From Diphasiastrum complanatum (Eukaryota > Streptophyta > Lycopodiopsida > Lycopodiales > Lycopodiaceae), in NCBI GenBank assembly GCA_029204225.1, contig CM055094.1, positions 29,064,107-29,128,106 on the forward strand: a stretch of 64,000 nt of DNA. The letters are read 5' to 3'. The notes beneath the pieces were generated by a model. It did no database searches and was not told the DNA's origin. It was given only the letters and a program-made list of their open reading frames with translations. The position numbers and the translations under genes were made by a program. This document shows, in pieces, positions 1 through 11,500 of the stretch (its first letter is position 1; every line of letters starts with the position of its first letter).

Positions 1-1
1 G

Positions 2-649
2 ATATGGCTTACCATCACTAGGCCCGAATTGAGCTATTGTGTGCACAAGTTGAGCCAATCTGTGCAAGATCCAAAGATCCAACATTGGAAGACGGCCAAG
101 AGGGTGCTAAGGTATATATCTTCATCACATCATTATGGTTTACTTTACAAGAGTGAAGATTTATCTATTATTGGCTACTCGCATTTGGACTTTGCAAGTG
201 ATAAGATGGATCGAAAGTCCACAAGTGCATATACTATCTTTTTTGGAGGAAATCTCATATCTTGGCTTTCCAAAAAGCAAGATACTATCTCTCTTTCTTC
301 TTGTGAGGCCGAGTATAAATCACTCACTACATCAACAAAAGAAGTGCTTTGGATCAAGAGGATTCTATTGGAGCTAAAGTGCATCAAAGAGGAGGAGCTA
401 CCATTGATTTATTGTGATAATATCTCGGCACAAGCACTTGCAAATAGTCCAATGTTTTATGCAAGAAGCAAGCACATAGAAGTGGCACACCACTTTGTGA
501 GAGAGAAGCTTATTGGAGGATAGATTCATTTGGAGCATATCGATTCATCATCTTGTATTGCCGATCTACTCACCAAGCCTCTACTCATGAGTTCCCTCAT
601 CAAACATAGATCCAATCTTGGAATGATTCCAAGATCAATGCTTTTTTAG
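2..649 (+). pseudogene. Ty1/copia pol, 3' part (end of RT and RNase H)
   Basis: This is the C-terminal part of a copia polyprotein, entering from outside the window. The copia RNase H signature is clear: SWLSKKQDTISLSSCEAEY at about 270-320, then LPLIYCDN and RSKHIEVAHHFVREK towards the end. RNase H degrades the RNA strand of the replication hybrid. A TAG at 521-523 interrupts the frame; the same frame then runs on through the typical terminal motif LTKPL to a TAG at 647-649. A purine tract (665-672) and an LTR follow at once, as expected for the 3' end of such an element. The internal stop marks it as inactive. Confidence 0.93.
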
Positions 650-664
650 ATTAGATATCTTTTT

Positions 665-672
665 AGGAGGAG
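665..672 (+). other. Polypurine tract of the first copia element
   Basis: AGGAGGAG lies directly before the TG that opens the 3' LTR. In LTR retrotransposons this RNase-H-resistant purine run primes plus-strand DNA synthesis. Confidence 0.75.
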
Positions 673-1317
673 TGTGAAAATTATAAAAAGTTATCTATCA
701 TAGCTTTAGGGGTTTCCTAAGTTTTTTATGTCAAGCATCTTGGTGTATATCTTTGACATGGCCAAAATTGGCAAAGATGGCAAAATGGTCAATTCCACAT
801 GTAAAGCCACAATTTGGTCAAAAGTAGTTCATGATGTAAACTCGAGCTAGTTAGGCTTGTGACACTTGGTTAAATGTAATTTGATGAGTAATCAAGTCAA
901 AGCTCCAATAGAATTGCAAGATGGATGCATCACTCATCCAATAGCATTAGAGAGGCTAGGATTAGGGGTCCCATAGAAAATAAGCATGGCTCTCCACGAG
1001 TTTCATATGTACTCTCATTACCAATCATAATCTAATTGAGTTTTTGAGTCATATTGAGTGCAATCAAGTTTTGCTTGTATTTCCTTCTCTCTCTACCGAG
1101 GACAAATTGGTCTATTCTCTCTCTACCCGAGGAGAAGAGCTTTATTTTACTTAGTTTTTTCATGAAGTACTTCTGTTACATGTGAAAACACTTTGGTTAT
1201 CAATCTATGCATCCATTTTTGCCTCTTTGCTTTAGATTTTGATCTAGATTATGATCTAAAGTGCATAAGCTTTGCTTAGGCAACATTAGGGCATTCCCAC
1301 ATGTCTCAAATTTCACA
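673..1317 (+). repeat. 3' LTR of the first copia element (645 bp)
   Basis: It starts TGTGAAA directly after the polypurine tract and ends TTTCACA, a perfect 7-bp terminal inverted repeat of TG...CA type. The pol fragment upstream gives orientation. The LTR carries CT-rich motifs around 1085-1135 (ctctctctac followed by cgagg) that recur, inverted, in the reverse-strand LTR at 3949-4613, so the two are probably diverged members of one group. The matching 5' LTR and target duplication lie outside the window. Confidence 0.85.
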
Positions 1318-1444
1318 AAGTTTGAGTTCGAGTAAAGTTCGAGTGCGAACAAGAATAAAGTTCGAGTTCGGTTTCTCAGCCTTTGTCAATTAGATTATGC
1401 ACTTTGTTGGTAGAACCGAGATTTGTCTGTTGAGGTCTTCTACA

Positions 1445-1542
<98 letters not shown>

Positions 1543-1994
1543 CTTTATGACCGAATTGAACCTAATTATGGAGGCACATGCCATCCTCGTCTAACATAAA
1601 TTATATTAATGACTCAATAACATTAGCTCATTATGACTACTAGTAGGCGAACCCACGTTTCAATCACTATCACCTCCATGAAGTGGGATTTGGAATTTTG
1701 AGGGTTAGCATTGAAGTGTCTACATGCTTTCGGTACTAGACATTCCAACCATTAAGTGACCTGTAAAGCTGTTGCATGTCATTACCTATCAAATTCACAT
1801 GTTGGATTTGGCATGCCCATGACAAGCGCTAGGTTTAGAACAAGCGGCTCAAAAAAAAAAACTTCGATCATATGTTATCGAAATTGTTGAAATACTGGTT
1901 TCATATGTTTTTGAGACTAAGCAGCTTTCGTTTTCATTTGTTTTTCGTTTGTGATTTACTGTAGTATTGGGTTCAAGAAAAAGAATAAAGAACA
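1318..1994. repeat. (CT)n(CA)n microsatellite and flanks with no gene seen
   Basis: A compound dinucleotide tract, (TC)n at 1447-1482 passing directly into (AC)n to 1541, lies in otherwise unremarkable AT-rich DNA. A short direct repeat of gttcgagttcg type is seen at 1322-1372. Open frames across the microsatellite encode only Leu-Ser and Thr-His runs and are artefacts. I see no gene between 1542 and 1994. Confidence 0.85.
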
Positions 1995-3177
1995 ATGGCA
2001 TCTATTAGGTTTACCTTTCAAGATGCTGATTTTTTCGATGAAGAGGGTCGAGGAAATATCACCAAACTTCCAAAAGATGTCATGGCTTTGCATTTTAAAT
2101 TGATCAAAAATAGCTTCAGACTGTATCACTCAATATTCGAAATGCCCACAAGCGTTCCCATCCTAATTCCATGCAAATCTTTTTGTGAAGGGTCTCATAG
2201 GGTTTTGTCATTGAGCATGATCTTGGTACCAACGTGTGTTGAAATAGTTGACCTTGATGAGACTGAATCTCCAATTCAAAATCTAATTGCCAGTCCGTCA
2301 TATGTGGTACAAAGGCGAAGCATTATTAATGCTCGTGAGTTAGATGCATTGCATGTTATTGATTTAATCAATCAGTTGCCTACAAGTAGCAAACTATGAA
2401 AGCTGACGGATCGAGTGAAAAACATATCGCAAGTGATAGAGATCCCAGCTAAATATAATGGTGACATCATTTTTGAGCTGCCCAGTGTGTCAGAAAAGAG
2501 CAATTCGATGTCAGGCATGGAATAGAGTAAGTATGGTCACCCTTGGGTTGGTTATTCTTCCACATCCATTTCTTGTTTCGCAAGTGACATGCGATTGTCA
2601 TATTGTGTGTGTGTGGGGGGGGGGGAGAGGGGGGGATTCATTTATTTGCAATAATGAGATGTGTGGAAGCCTCTCATCTTTTGGATGTCCAAACAGTGGT
2701 CAACTTATTGCTTTAGGAAAATCGAGTGAAACAATCGTTGCTTCCAGTTTTTTTGGAAGATGCCTTCATAGTGGTGGTGAGACTATGCAGTATATGTGAT
2801 TTGACCCTTCAAATGTTACTCATACATGGCAACTAAACAGAAATATAGTTGCACTGCAATCACAGAACGAAGGGAAAAGGTGTGGTAGTTTTGGAAAGTA
2901 TCATAGCCAGTACGAGATCGACATATTGAACAAGAGTGGCTACATGATGGAGAGCATGGAGGAAGATGGCATAGAATCAACATCAGTGCTACACGAGAAA
3001 CAAACGTGTTCTCCAGCGGACAAATTTGTCATGCCCATGCAAAAAAGAAAGACAAGGAGGAGGAACTCTATTTCAAAAGCTACCAAGCAAAGAATCAGAA
3101 AGTCCATCGAGTTGAAAGTCTCTGTTATCAAGGAAAAAGTAAGGACACAAGATTGTGTTGTTTGTTTTTCTATCTAG
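1995..3177 (+). pseudogene. Unrecognised coding remnant with basic C-terminal block
   Basis: An ATG in good context (acaATGGca) opens 134 codons to a TGA at 2397. The same frame then continues with protein-like sequence (KLTDRVKNISQVIEIPAKYN...) to a TAG next to a strong donor-like GTAAGT at about 2530. More protein-like sequence lies at 2650-2800 and 2800-3177, the last part reading through YEIDILNKSGYMMESM to a lysine/arginine-rich block (QKRKTRRRN) and a stop at 3175. The N-terminal part is predicted soluble, with no membrane segment or signal peptide visible. I cannot assign a family. It may be a decayed multi-exon host gene, a retrocopy or part of an unfamiliar element. Confidence 0.4.
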
Positions 3178-3936
3178 AGTTTTGCAACTAATCCCTAAAA
3201 CATTTACGTGGTTACAATCCGTGAGTCTCCGGATTGTACTTGTGAAGACTTTCAAAGAAACAATCTAAAGGGAAATTCATACCATTCATTTATTTCCCAT
3301 TTTGGCCTAGTGATTAGCACTGTAGAAGACTAATAAAAGAGCATCGTGTTTAGACTCACCTATCACAACAAAACCATTCAATTAATTGATGAGTCAATAG
3401 GTATCTTAGACAACCATAGTTACTAAATTCGAAGGCGTCAAGGACAAGTGTGATTCTACACTTTGACTCAGTCGATGAGATACACAAGGAGAATAAAAAA
3501 TATTCGACATACTCTCAAAAAGTAGAAACAACAATTATCATTCACACATTATACAAAGATTTGAAGAACACATAGTACATTAGAATTGCACAAATGTACA
3601 TAAGATTGTTGTAAGGAAATCCACTTCTTATAATACAAGCCTAAAATAATAGTTTAAAACTGAACAATAGTGCTAGGCGTCTCAGCAAATACATTACTAA
3701 TGTGATTCATTTGATCTAATTGATTGCTAGATCTAAGCTTGGGAATGTCTGTGCATCTTACTTTGTATTTATATACAACGCATTGTTACTTTAGTGATTG
3801 TCTGATCGTACAACGAAGCAGGCGTGAACCAAAATTGGACAAGTTAGCTAGGAAAATGGATCTTGACAATTTCTAGCTCAAGATTGATGAATAGTTTTCA
3901 CTTAAATGGATCAAAATGCATGGTAACCTTAGGTAG
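3178..3936. other. No gene recognised
   Basis: AT-rich sequence with no open frame of note on either strand. It lies on the internal side of the reverse-strand copia LTR that begins at 3949, so part of it may be degraded copia leader sequence. Confidence 0.5.
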
Positions 3937-3948
3937 GCTCTGATACCA
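3937..3948 (-). other. Copia primer-binding site (tRNA-Met type)
   Basis: The reverse strand reads TGGTATCAGAGC, the standard plant copia PBS complementary to the 3' end of initiator tRNA-Met. It abuts the LTR end at 3949, which fixes the element orientation as reverse. Confidence 0.9.
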
Positions 3949-4613
3949 TGTAGATTTCACACGTGTGGAGTGTCCACAACATGTACTTGTGATCTCCTAA
4001 GGTGTGTAGATGCACCAAGATCAAGACTAGATTGAGAACCAAGATCTATCTTTGATTCTATGGCAAAAACACACTACTACATGCATTCAATCACTTGCAA
4101 CTCTCACTCACACATGTGGAAAGTATTCAAAAATTATTTTAATTAAAAACAAGCTGCTCTCCTCGAGTAGAGAGAAAAAATAACCATGAGCTCTCGAGTA
4201 GAGAAAGAAAGCTAGAAATCCAGTAACACTCAAAATCCACACAATCTCCAAATTAATTAGATCCAAAATGAAGAGTACAATGATACTAGTAGATCCACGA
4301 GCTACCACTATGCTTAACTATGATTGGACAACACTTTGTCACTTTTTAATCTTATTAAACCATTGATCCATGCACCTCTTAATTCTATTGGACTATTTTC
4401 AAGCAAACCTCAAATTCATATTGAGCCTCACATGGTTCCACCTCTAAATCCTATTGGACCTCTTAAAATTCATCAAACAAAAGCATTACACTTGTCTACA
4501 CTCTAATTGACACGAGTTTAGCCTCTTACTCTATTTTGGCTCAATAGTGGCATTACAAGAAGAAATGCATAAATTGTCATCTATGCCAAATTTGTTCCTA
4601 TCAACATCCTACA
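3949..4613 (-). repeat. Reverse-strand copia LTR (665 bp)
   Basis: The bounds are TGTAG...CTACA, a 5-bp terminal inverted repeat, with a tRNA-Met PBS directly beside its inner edge. On the reverse strand it has ctctactcgagg motifs that resemble those in the LTR at 673-1317. It contains CACACGTGTG at 3958-3967, a palindrome that recurs in other LTRs here. No gag follows on the internal side, so the element is truncated. Open frames of 60-66 codons inside it show no family resemblance. Confidence 0.8.
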
Positions 4614-5555
4614 CCTAGATGCTTGATATAAAACATAAGACCCTATATCTAACATAGATAATCTTTTTCAATTCTTCACATATGATACGAGATCCAAAAG
4701 TATACAACAATTACAAAAAAATATCAACCAACTCACAAGTTTGTGATCTTAGGAACAAAAAAATAAATTAACCACTTTAAAGAAGGGGGTGGAGCCATGT
4801 TGTGTTGAATACAACCACAATTTCCACATGAAGTTGCTCATGGAAAAAGGCTTTATGACCAAGCCTACAAGCCATGACACAATTTACTAGCCTTAAAGCT
4901 ATTATTTTAAGAAATACATTAATGGTCTTATAACATTATTTCATCTTCATGCTCAAATGTGCTATGTTAGTCTAAACCTAATTGGAGAATACAAAGTTTC
5001 AAAGATATCATCACAACATGTTAAACTTCAAAATGAGATCAAATACAAAGTGTGGCAAGAAGTCTACTAATAGAATTCTTTCCACTTGGCCTTGAATGGA
5101 CTCACATTTTTGACTTGGATGATCATTTGTATAGCTTCGGCTTATTTTTCCCAAGATAGCCACCACCTTACAATGATTTTTTAACACTTGGGCATCAAAC
5201 AAGTTCACTATTTGAAATGACAACAATGCAATTGGTTAACTGGGAAAAAAGAGAACTTTTTCCCTTTCAAATTTGAAAAAAAGTTACCATCTTGTGGCAC
5301 AAGTAAATAAGAACGTTTGCAATAGAGGGGCGAGTCCAACTTGGTCGTTGGGCTTTTTTGTTCCTTGGGACCTTATACCAAAAGGTGAGGATTGAATTTA
5401 TTATAGCTTCTTTTCTACCTAAATTCGCCAAACAAATGAAACATTTAAAAAATATACATATGTTGAGGTAACGGCAATTTCAAAGAACATGTGGTAAGAT
5501 ATGAGATAACCAACATGTGGTAATATACGAGGTGCTAGTGACCTTGTCATGTAAG
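4614..5555. other. No gene recognised
   Basis: AT-rich sequence, no recognisable coding or RNA feature. The 71-codon reverse frame at 5011-5226 shows no motif I know. Confidence 0.5.
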
Positions 5556-5799
5556 GGCAAGTGAAGTTTGATTATTTTGTACATTGGAATCTTGCCTTGT
5601 GTGCATGCATTGAGGTGCTAGGAGTAAATTAAGGACGAGAGAGACAAACGACATAGAAAGAATACAACCTACATTGGCAAGTGAAGTTTGATTATTTTGT
5701 ACATTGGGATCTTGCCTGTGTGCATGCATTGAGGTGCTAGGGACAATTTAAGGACAAGAGAGAGACAAGCGAGACATAGAAAGGATACACCTACATTGG
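5556..5799. repeat. Tandem duplication, about 120-bp unit, two copies
   Basis: Copy 1 (5556-5675) and copy 2 (5676-5799) both begin ggcaagtgaagtttgattat, run through gtgcatgcattgaggtgcta, and end in a tacattgg block. They differ by small indels and substitutions, so the duplication is not recent. Confidence 0.85.
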
Positions 5800-6095
5800 A
5801 TTGACAAGAGAGGGACAATGGCAATGAAAGCCCTTGAGCAATGCAAATTGCCACCAGTCCAAAACAAACACAAAAGTCTCAATGAACCCTTGGAATAGGT
5901 TTGTTCAACAAAATGGATCATTTTCTTGAATGATGTGAACATGTCCCCATCAAATTCCAAGCTATTTTGCATGTGAATAAAAATTACTATGCAAAGAGGT
6001 TTGTCAAATGAACCCTAAAACAATGGAATCCTTGCTAAAGAAACCCCCCCCCCCCCCCCATCTAAGAAGCACATAGAGATTTGGCCTCAGGGGCG

Positions 6096-6171
6096 GTGAC
6101 AACCACATGATTATTTTATTTTTGTTTTTCTAAGTGACAATCACATGATTATTTTATTTTTGTTTTTCTAA
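6096..6171. repeat. Tandem duplication, 38-bp unit, two copies
   Basis: Positions 6096-6133 and 6134-6171 are identical apart from a single C/T difference. A (C)n run lies just upstream at about 6044-6059. Confidence 0.92.
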
Positions 6172-7407
6172 TTAAAAATGGATGCCGTAGGTCACCGGGC
6201 AGCCAGAAACATTATCACATAATCAATCCCACACTTGTCCAACAACCCATATAACTAGAAACTGGACCATCTTCTCACATGCGTGCAGGTGCCCTAGATG
6301 CGGGTGCCCAAGAATAAAGGATGCAAATGGCCGTTGCTTGGAAGACAATGGCGCTGGCACCTTCAGGACAGATTATTCCCAGTCACCTCTCCATTCAGGC
6401 AGGGCCCAGGCAGTCTCCACTAGGCCGAGGCCAAACCCCAAACATGGGCCAGCCCTGCTCTAAGCCCCATCCCTAGAGACCACAATGGTCCAAAAATCAT
6501 GAAAAGGTCAAGGCCCAAGGGTTGAAACTCCAGCCCAGCACTAAGAGTACTTCAACTGGGCATAGATAAAGCTTAAAACATACGTATCAAACAGGACTAT
6601 ACAACACTTTCAATCATTAATGCAATTGCCATACTGGGTTTCTTTTTTTTTTGTTAATGAAGGACAGTTTGCAAAGTTTGTATCCAATTTCAGCATTGAT
6701 GACAATCTTTGATGCCAAACAGAGCAAGTCAGCTAAAATTTAAATCACCCGGCCAAAGTGGTTGCGAAGAGTTCAATATACTAAAGTTTTGAGCTTCCTG
6801 CTCTGACCTCATTTGTTGATCTATTTTTCGGGTCTACATAGCTTGAATAGAGCAAAATATGTAGGAATGATGAGCTCTGCACAATGAATGTCAGTGGTAA
6901 TGTCCGTGAGAAAATTGCATAATCGAAAAGGACTGCTTCCATGAATGGCATGTACTCTGCTACTGGCCTACACAGTGTATTCACTAAATCACTAGGTATG
7001 GGAATGATTTTTTTGGGGATTTTTGCACTTCTGTGTTGATAGCTTGTATTGAAGAGTAAAGACCAAGCAATACTATTAACTAAAATAAAGAAAAAAAAAA
7101 GATAGACAATACATTTAGGGATTGAAAGTCATCCATCACATGACTGCAGACAACAAATGCTCATGATAGACTACAGCTACACTAAACGTAAATACTTAGT
7201 AGATAGCAATACTCAGAAAGGCAAGCGACGTTGTGCTCTTTCTCTAGACTTTTCTCTTATGCACTACTCCGTTTTCTCTACACTTTTATCTCTCACCCTC
7301 TACCTCTTCCCAGCTTTACTGTATACTAGAAAAGTTCAAACTTTATCTCTCGTGCACCGCCTCTTCCCAGCTTTATTCTAACCAGAACGAGTCCCGCTTC
7401 GCATTTT
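6172..7407. other. No gene recognised; downstream flank of the phytocyanin gene
   Basis: Mixed AT-rich sequence with a more GC-rich stretch at 6280-6500. The part nearest 7407 should hold the 3' untranslated region of the reverse-strand phytocyanin gene. Forward open frame 7157-7381 has no recognisable family. Confidence 0.45.
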
Positions 7408-8493
7408 TCATTTCATTGGCCTCACACTGAACTTCATCATGCCCGCAGAACAGTGCAAGCCACCTCGTTCTGAGCATGCGAAATAGTATGACCTATGGTG
7501 AGTCAGAGTATATTCGAATCCACTTGGTCCCCTGGATGCATCAGCGATCTCCACAGCATGCTTGAAATCGCACTTCATGAAAGCCTTGTGATCTTTTAGC
7601 AGGTTCACATTGTGGACGATTGTGATGTTTCCGATCTGAGCTGGCTGGTATTTAAATACTGCGTGACAGGGAAAACATCAGCATAAGCAACTTCCTTCAT
7701 GTTGGTAGATATAAATTACAGATCACTAAAAACATGGACTTCTCAGCAAGCTATATACCTCACAATCAGCCTGCAAATCGAAAAGAGAAACAAAAAATGC
7801 ACGACGCAACTAACAACTACATTGCATGAAACTTGACCATTCATACCTGAATCTTGCTACTAGCTAGCTCAATTATTTAAATCTTAGCAATCAGGACTAC
7901 ATATGCTCTCAATAGCCAAGAATGTTACAATATATACTGTCTGCCAGCAGCTGAAGAACAAAAATGAACAGCCTTGTCTTGATGCTGAAGAAGGAAACTA
8001 AACTACAACAGTGAGCTAGTCCACTTAATCTACATCAAACAAAAATGCCAGCAACAGCAGAAGACAAGTGGTTCAGCTAGCCAGTCCAGTGTATCAGCTA
8101 GCTAGCCCAGTGGATCAGCTGGTCAGTCCACATAAGAAACATTCCCAGCTGTACTCTTCTCGAGCTTCAAGATTTGCTAAAAGGAAAAACAAAGAGAAAT
8201 CTAGCTCTTACGTAAGGACAAAGGCAGGCAGCATTGGGTGGTGGATGAAGATGGAGTGGCTCACCCAGTGTATCGCCCACATGGAATGGGCCAGCAGTTA
8301 AAGCCCAAGCAGTGTAGTTGTATCCAAACTTCCAGTGCAAGTCCCCTCCTACCATGATCGTCCTGGAGCCCCTATAGTGCTTCGCCTCCACGCTGCCTGA
8401 GACAAGCATGAGTGCCAACACCAGCACAAACACACACAGAGTCCACTGTCTAGGAAGATCCATCGCCTTCGCCATCGCCATCGCCATCGCCAC
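7408..8493 (-). CDS. Phytocyanin-family blue copper protein, two exons
   Basis: Exon 1 is 8493-8265 and exon 2 is 7658-7408, with a 606-bp phase-1 intron (GTGAG donor, CGCAG acceptor), giving 159 codons without a stop. Exon 1 holds a signal peptide (hydrophobic core CVFVLVLALMLV, likely cleavage after SVEA) and the phytocyanin start VGG...W.FGYNYTAWA...FHVGDTL. Exon 2 completes the cupredoxin fold. The likely type-1 copper ligands are present: His in IVHNV, Cys in YFACS, His in GLHC and Met in AGMM. The Cys in MKCDF and the one after GLH probably form the usual disulfide. Phytocyanins are secreted electron-transfer or cell-wall proteins. The intron position matches the family. No hydrophobic C-terminal tail or Pro/Ser-rich segment is present, so it looks like a plantacyanin or early-nodulin-like form without a GPI anchor. 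The first ten residues come from a GCGATG repeat; the Met at 8463 is an equally good start. Confidence 0.88.
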
Positions 8494-8539
8494 AAAAACA
8501 CAGGCTAAGCTCGAGAGAGACAGAGAGCGAGGGAAGTAG

Positions 8540-8547
8540 TATAAATA
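8540..8547 (-). promoter_or_regulatory. Probable TATA box of the phytocyanin gene
   Basis: The reverse strand reads TATTTATA, 47 bp upstream of the first ATG (8493) and 77 bp upstream of the second candidate (8463). The intervening leader is GA/CT-rich. Spacing allows a short 5' untranslated region and slightly favours the downstream ATG. Confidence 0.5.
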
Positions 8548-11500
8548 GCGAGTGTATGCCTACTTCAAAAGCTGATTTAATTTGTGAGTATATTATTATA
8601 TAGGAAAAGGTCGGAGGTGTCATTAATAAATATAAACCCCCCCCGAGTCAAACACGGTAACTATGAAGCTTTTATTGGCCGCCCTTGTAGGCCTTGGCAC
8701 TTAGAGAGACTCTTGCCAGCTCAATGCTGCTTGCTTTTTCCCGGGGGCTCCTGGGCTGATGCCGGCGCCTGGCACCGGCGGTACCAGGTGCGGGGGGCAG
8801 TACAGGCTTGTTCACACAGGCATAAATGCCCGTGCGCCATTCATCCTCGGGCTTTTTTTTTAACCGTAATCATAAATAATATGTACAATCACTCCAATTC
8901 TCAGGCTTCAATTTTTACTTCTAAGTTCCCAATGTTGCCCCTTGTGCTTTTCTAGACCGTGTCATGCTCTATTACTTGTAATGTCAAGCTTGGATTTTTA
9001 GTAGTGTTTCAGAAAGAATACATCACATGTTTGTTTTTTTTATATCTTGCACCTTTTAGTTGTTTTGAATTTCTTTTATCTAATGGTAGCTCTTAGGTCT
9101 CTAAATTGTATCGTTGGCCTTACAAAGAAAGTCCAAGCCTACTATTTAATCAAAATATAAGGACTAACAACATATGCTATTTGATTATTGTTAGAAACTG
9201 GTTAATTCTCCCTTTGAAAGCATGCCTCAAGGTAGATGGAGCTCAATATGAGCCTGAACTTGTTGTCAGAGAGGCGAGTGCAAGCCTCAAATTCATAAGT
9301 TGCGCAATGCAGCAATGCATAAGGCTATGCTTATTTTCTCATAGGAGGAGAGAGAGATCAAAGTTTATGTATGCATCTAGTCTCTTATCAACTACCAACT
9401 TAGGCTTGCGTCTACTTCCATCCCCTTAAGGCTTGTTGGAAAAAAATTTATGGCATCATAAAGAGACATTGTGGCATACAAAATCATTCACATGATCCTC
9501 AACAATCAAACTCCATCCTCCAAGGCTCCACACATGATCCAATACCAATCAAGTTCTCCATTCCAACAAAATCCATCTCCAAACCTAGGGTCCAGCCTCC
9601 AAGCTCTATGGCAAGGTTTAGTAGAACATAGGATCTAAAAGCCTGCAAATTGTCAATAATCAAACATTGATGTCATTGAAGAGTAACAACGCATGATGAT
9701 AAGTTATGGCTTTTAAACTCCTAATCAACTTCAATGTAAGATGTTACTTAGGTGTGTATTTGTTTGTAGAACTCATATTTTATACAATGCCTGAATGTTT
9801 AATTGTGTATGTTAATCTAAGATCTAACATCATGAGTATAAAGTCATGTTATCGTAACCCATTTGTTAATTTTTTTTCCAATTCCCGAAGCTTAGCAATA
9901 AGCGAGAACAGATTTATTAACCTTACACCCAAAAAAACAACCATAAAAACTATGGATGCCTTATTAGGCTCAGCCATAATCAAATGACTATTGAACATGT
10001 TTGAAATGTCACCAATAGACCCTTTCCCAAGTGTAAAACATTTTACTTTATGATTGAAATTTTTTTTATGACTCATTCTTTTTTACTTTTTATAGTTTGT
10101 TTTATCCCTCTTCAACTTTTCTACAAACAATGCGTTGGCCATAATGTACTTTAATATTTTCTACAAACATGAAGATTCGTGATTTGACATCATGTGGCTT
10201 TCAAAAGTCATAATTTGCTTCACAATAGTTGTTTTGAGAATTAAATACATGGAATCAGGTGAATTTGCTACAAAACAAAAACATTTGAAGAATGCCAATC
10301 TTTGGCAGATTGAATGCACTTCAAACAAGATCCTTGTAGTCTAGTGAACCATGATGGCCCATGGCCCATGTCATGGTGTCTCATTTCTTCCCTTGCCTTG
10401 CAAAGAACCAAAGACAATGTGTTGAATCTGTTCAAAGAAGTTTTTGGTTAACTAAAAGTTAGAAGACTTGTCTTAAGGAAGATGGTGATTAGTGAAACTC
10501 AAATACATGAAAGATTATCCAAAACAATTGATAATGAGCAAATTTGATAAATAGTATGTGAAGTTCTTACTTAAAGAATTTGTGGATCAAGCTATTTTAC
10601 TTGGTTGGGAGATTTCTTAGGATTTATTATTAGTCTAACTCTAGGAAATAAGTTTAGTAGACACTAGTGGATGACTTAGGGTGGTATTTTCAAATAAATG
10701 GACTTGTTTATAGGCATTTTTTGATTGGATGTAGATCAATTTTGTTTATTGTTTACATGCTTATGATGCATATGTTATTGTGGAATGTGAGTAGATATTG
10801 GTGGTCAATTTTTCCCACTTAGAATTATGCATGTACAATGGTAATTGCATAGATCAAATTCTAGGAAACAAGTTTTGATTTTATCTTTTTTTTTTTTATG
10901 TTTAGGATGTCTTATTTTGTTTTCAAGACATCAAGCATTGAATGTAGTTGTGTTTTAATGCAAGAATCAGATAGATGTTTGTGGACTAATTTTAGTATTG
11001 AGAAAGATTATCAAGACATGGGATAAGACAAAATTGGAGGGCTAAAAACAAAGAATACGAGTTGTGTATCAAAAGAAGGCTATGTTTGACTTCTTTAAAA
11101 GAGTGTCAATTTGTAGGAAGATTGATGCATTCAGGCTCATTTTAAAACTTTGGAATGAAACGGAACTGTTCCTAGGAATGAATAATATGGAAAGCAAGGA
11201 TAAACCTCTACAAACCAAATTTCATGTTGTATCTAATTACAACAGGCTTAAGGAAAGATTATTAGGAAAGTTGAGGTGAATTGTAGAATTTTTGAGCTCT
11301 AGAGGTCATTTGAATATGTATACAAGATTTATTAAGATTGATATCAAAATTTCATAATTGTCATACATTTATGAGTAATAAAGGAGGAATATCTATATTT
11401 ATAAAAGTGGATTCTTTTCTCCCATTCCCTAGTGAGGATTTATCAGTCTGCTAACTTGTAGGTTATGGGATGTGGTAGTTCAAAGAAGAATTGGGATGTA

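Noticed and set aside
1390-1594. Cys-Val/Thr-His frames across the CT/CA repeat
   Set aside because: Artefact of the dinucleotide repeat.
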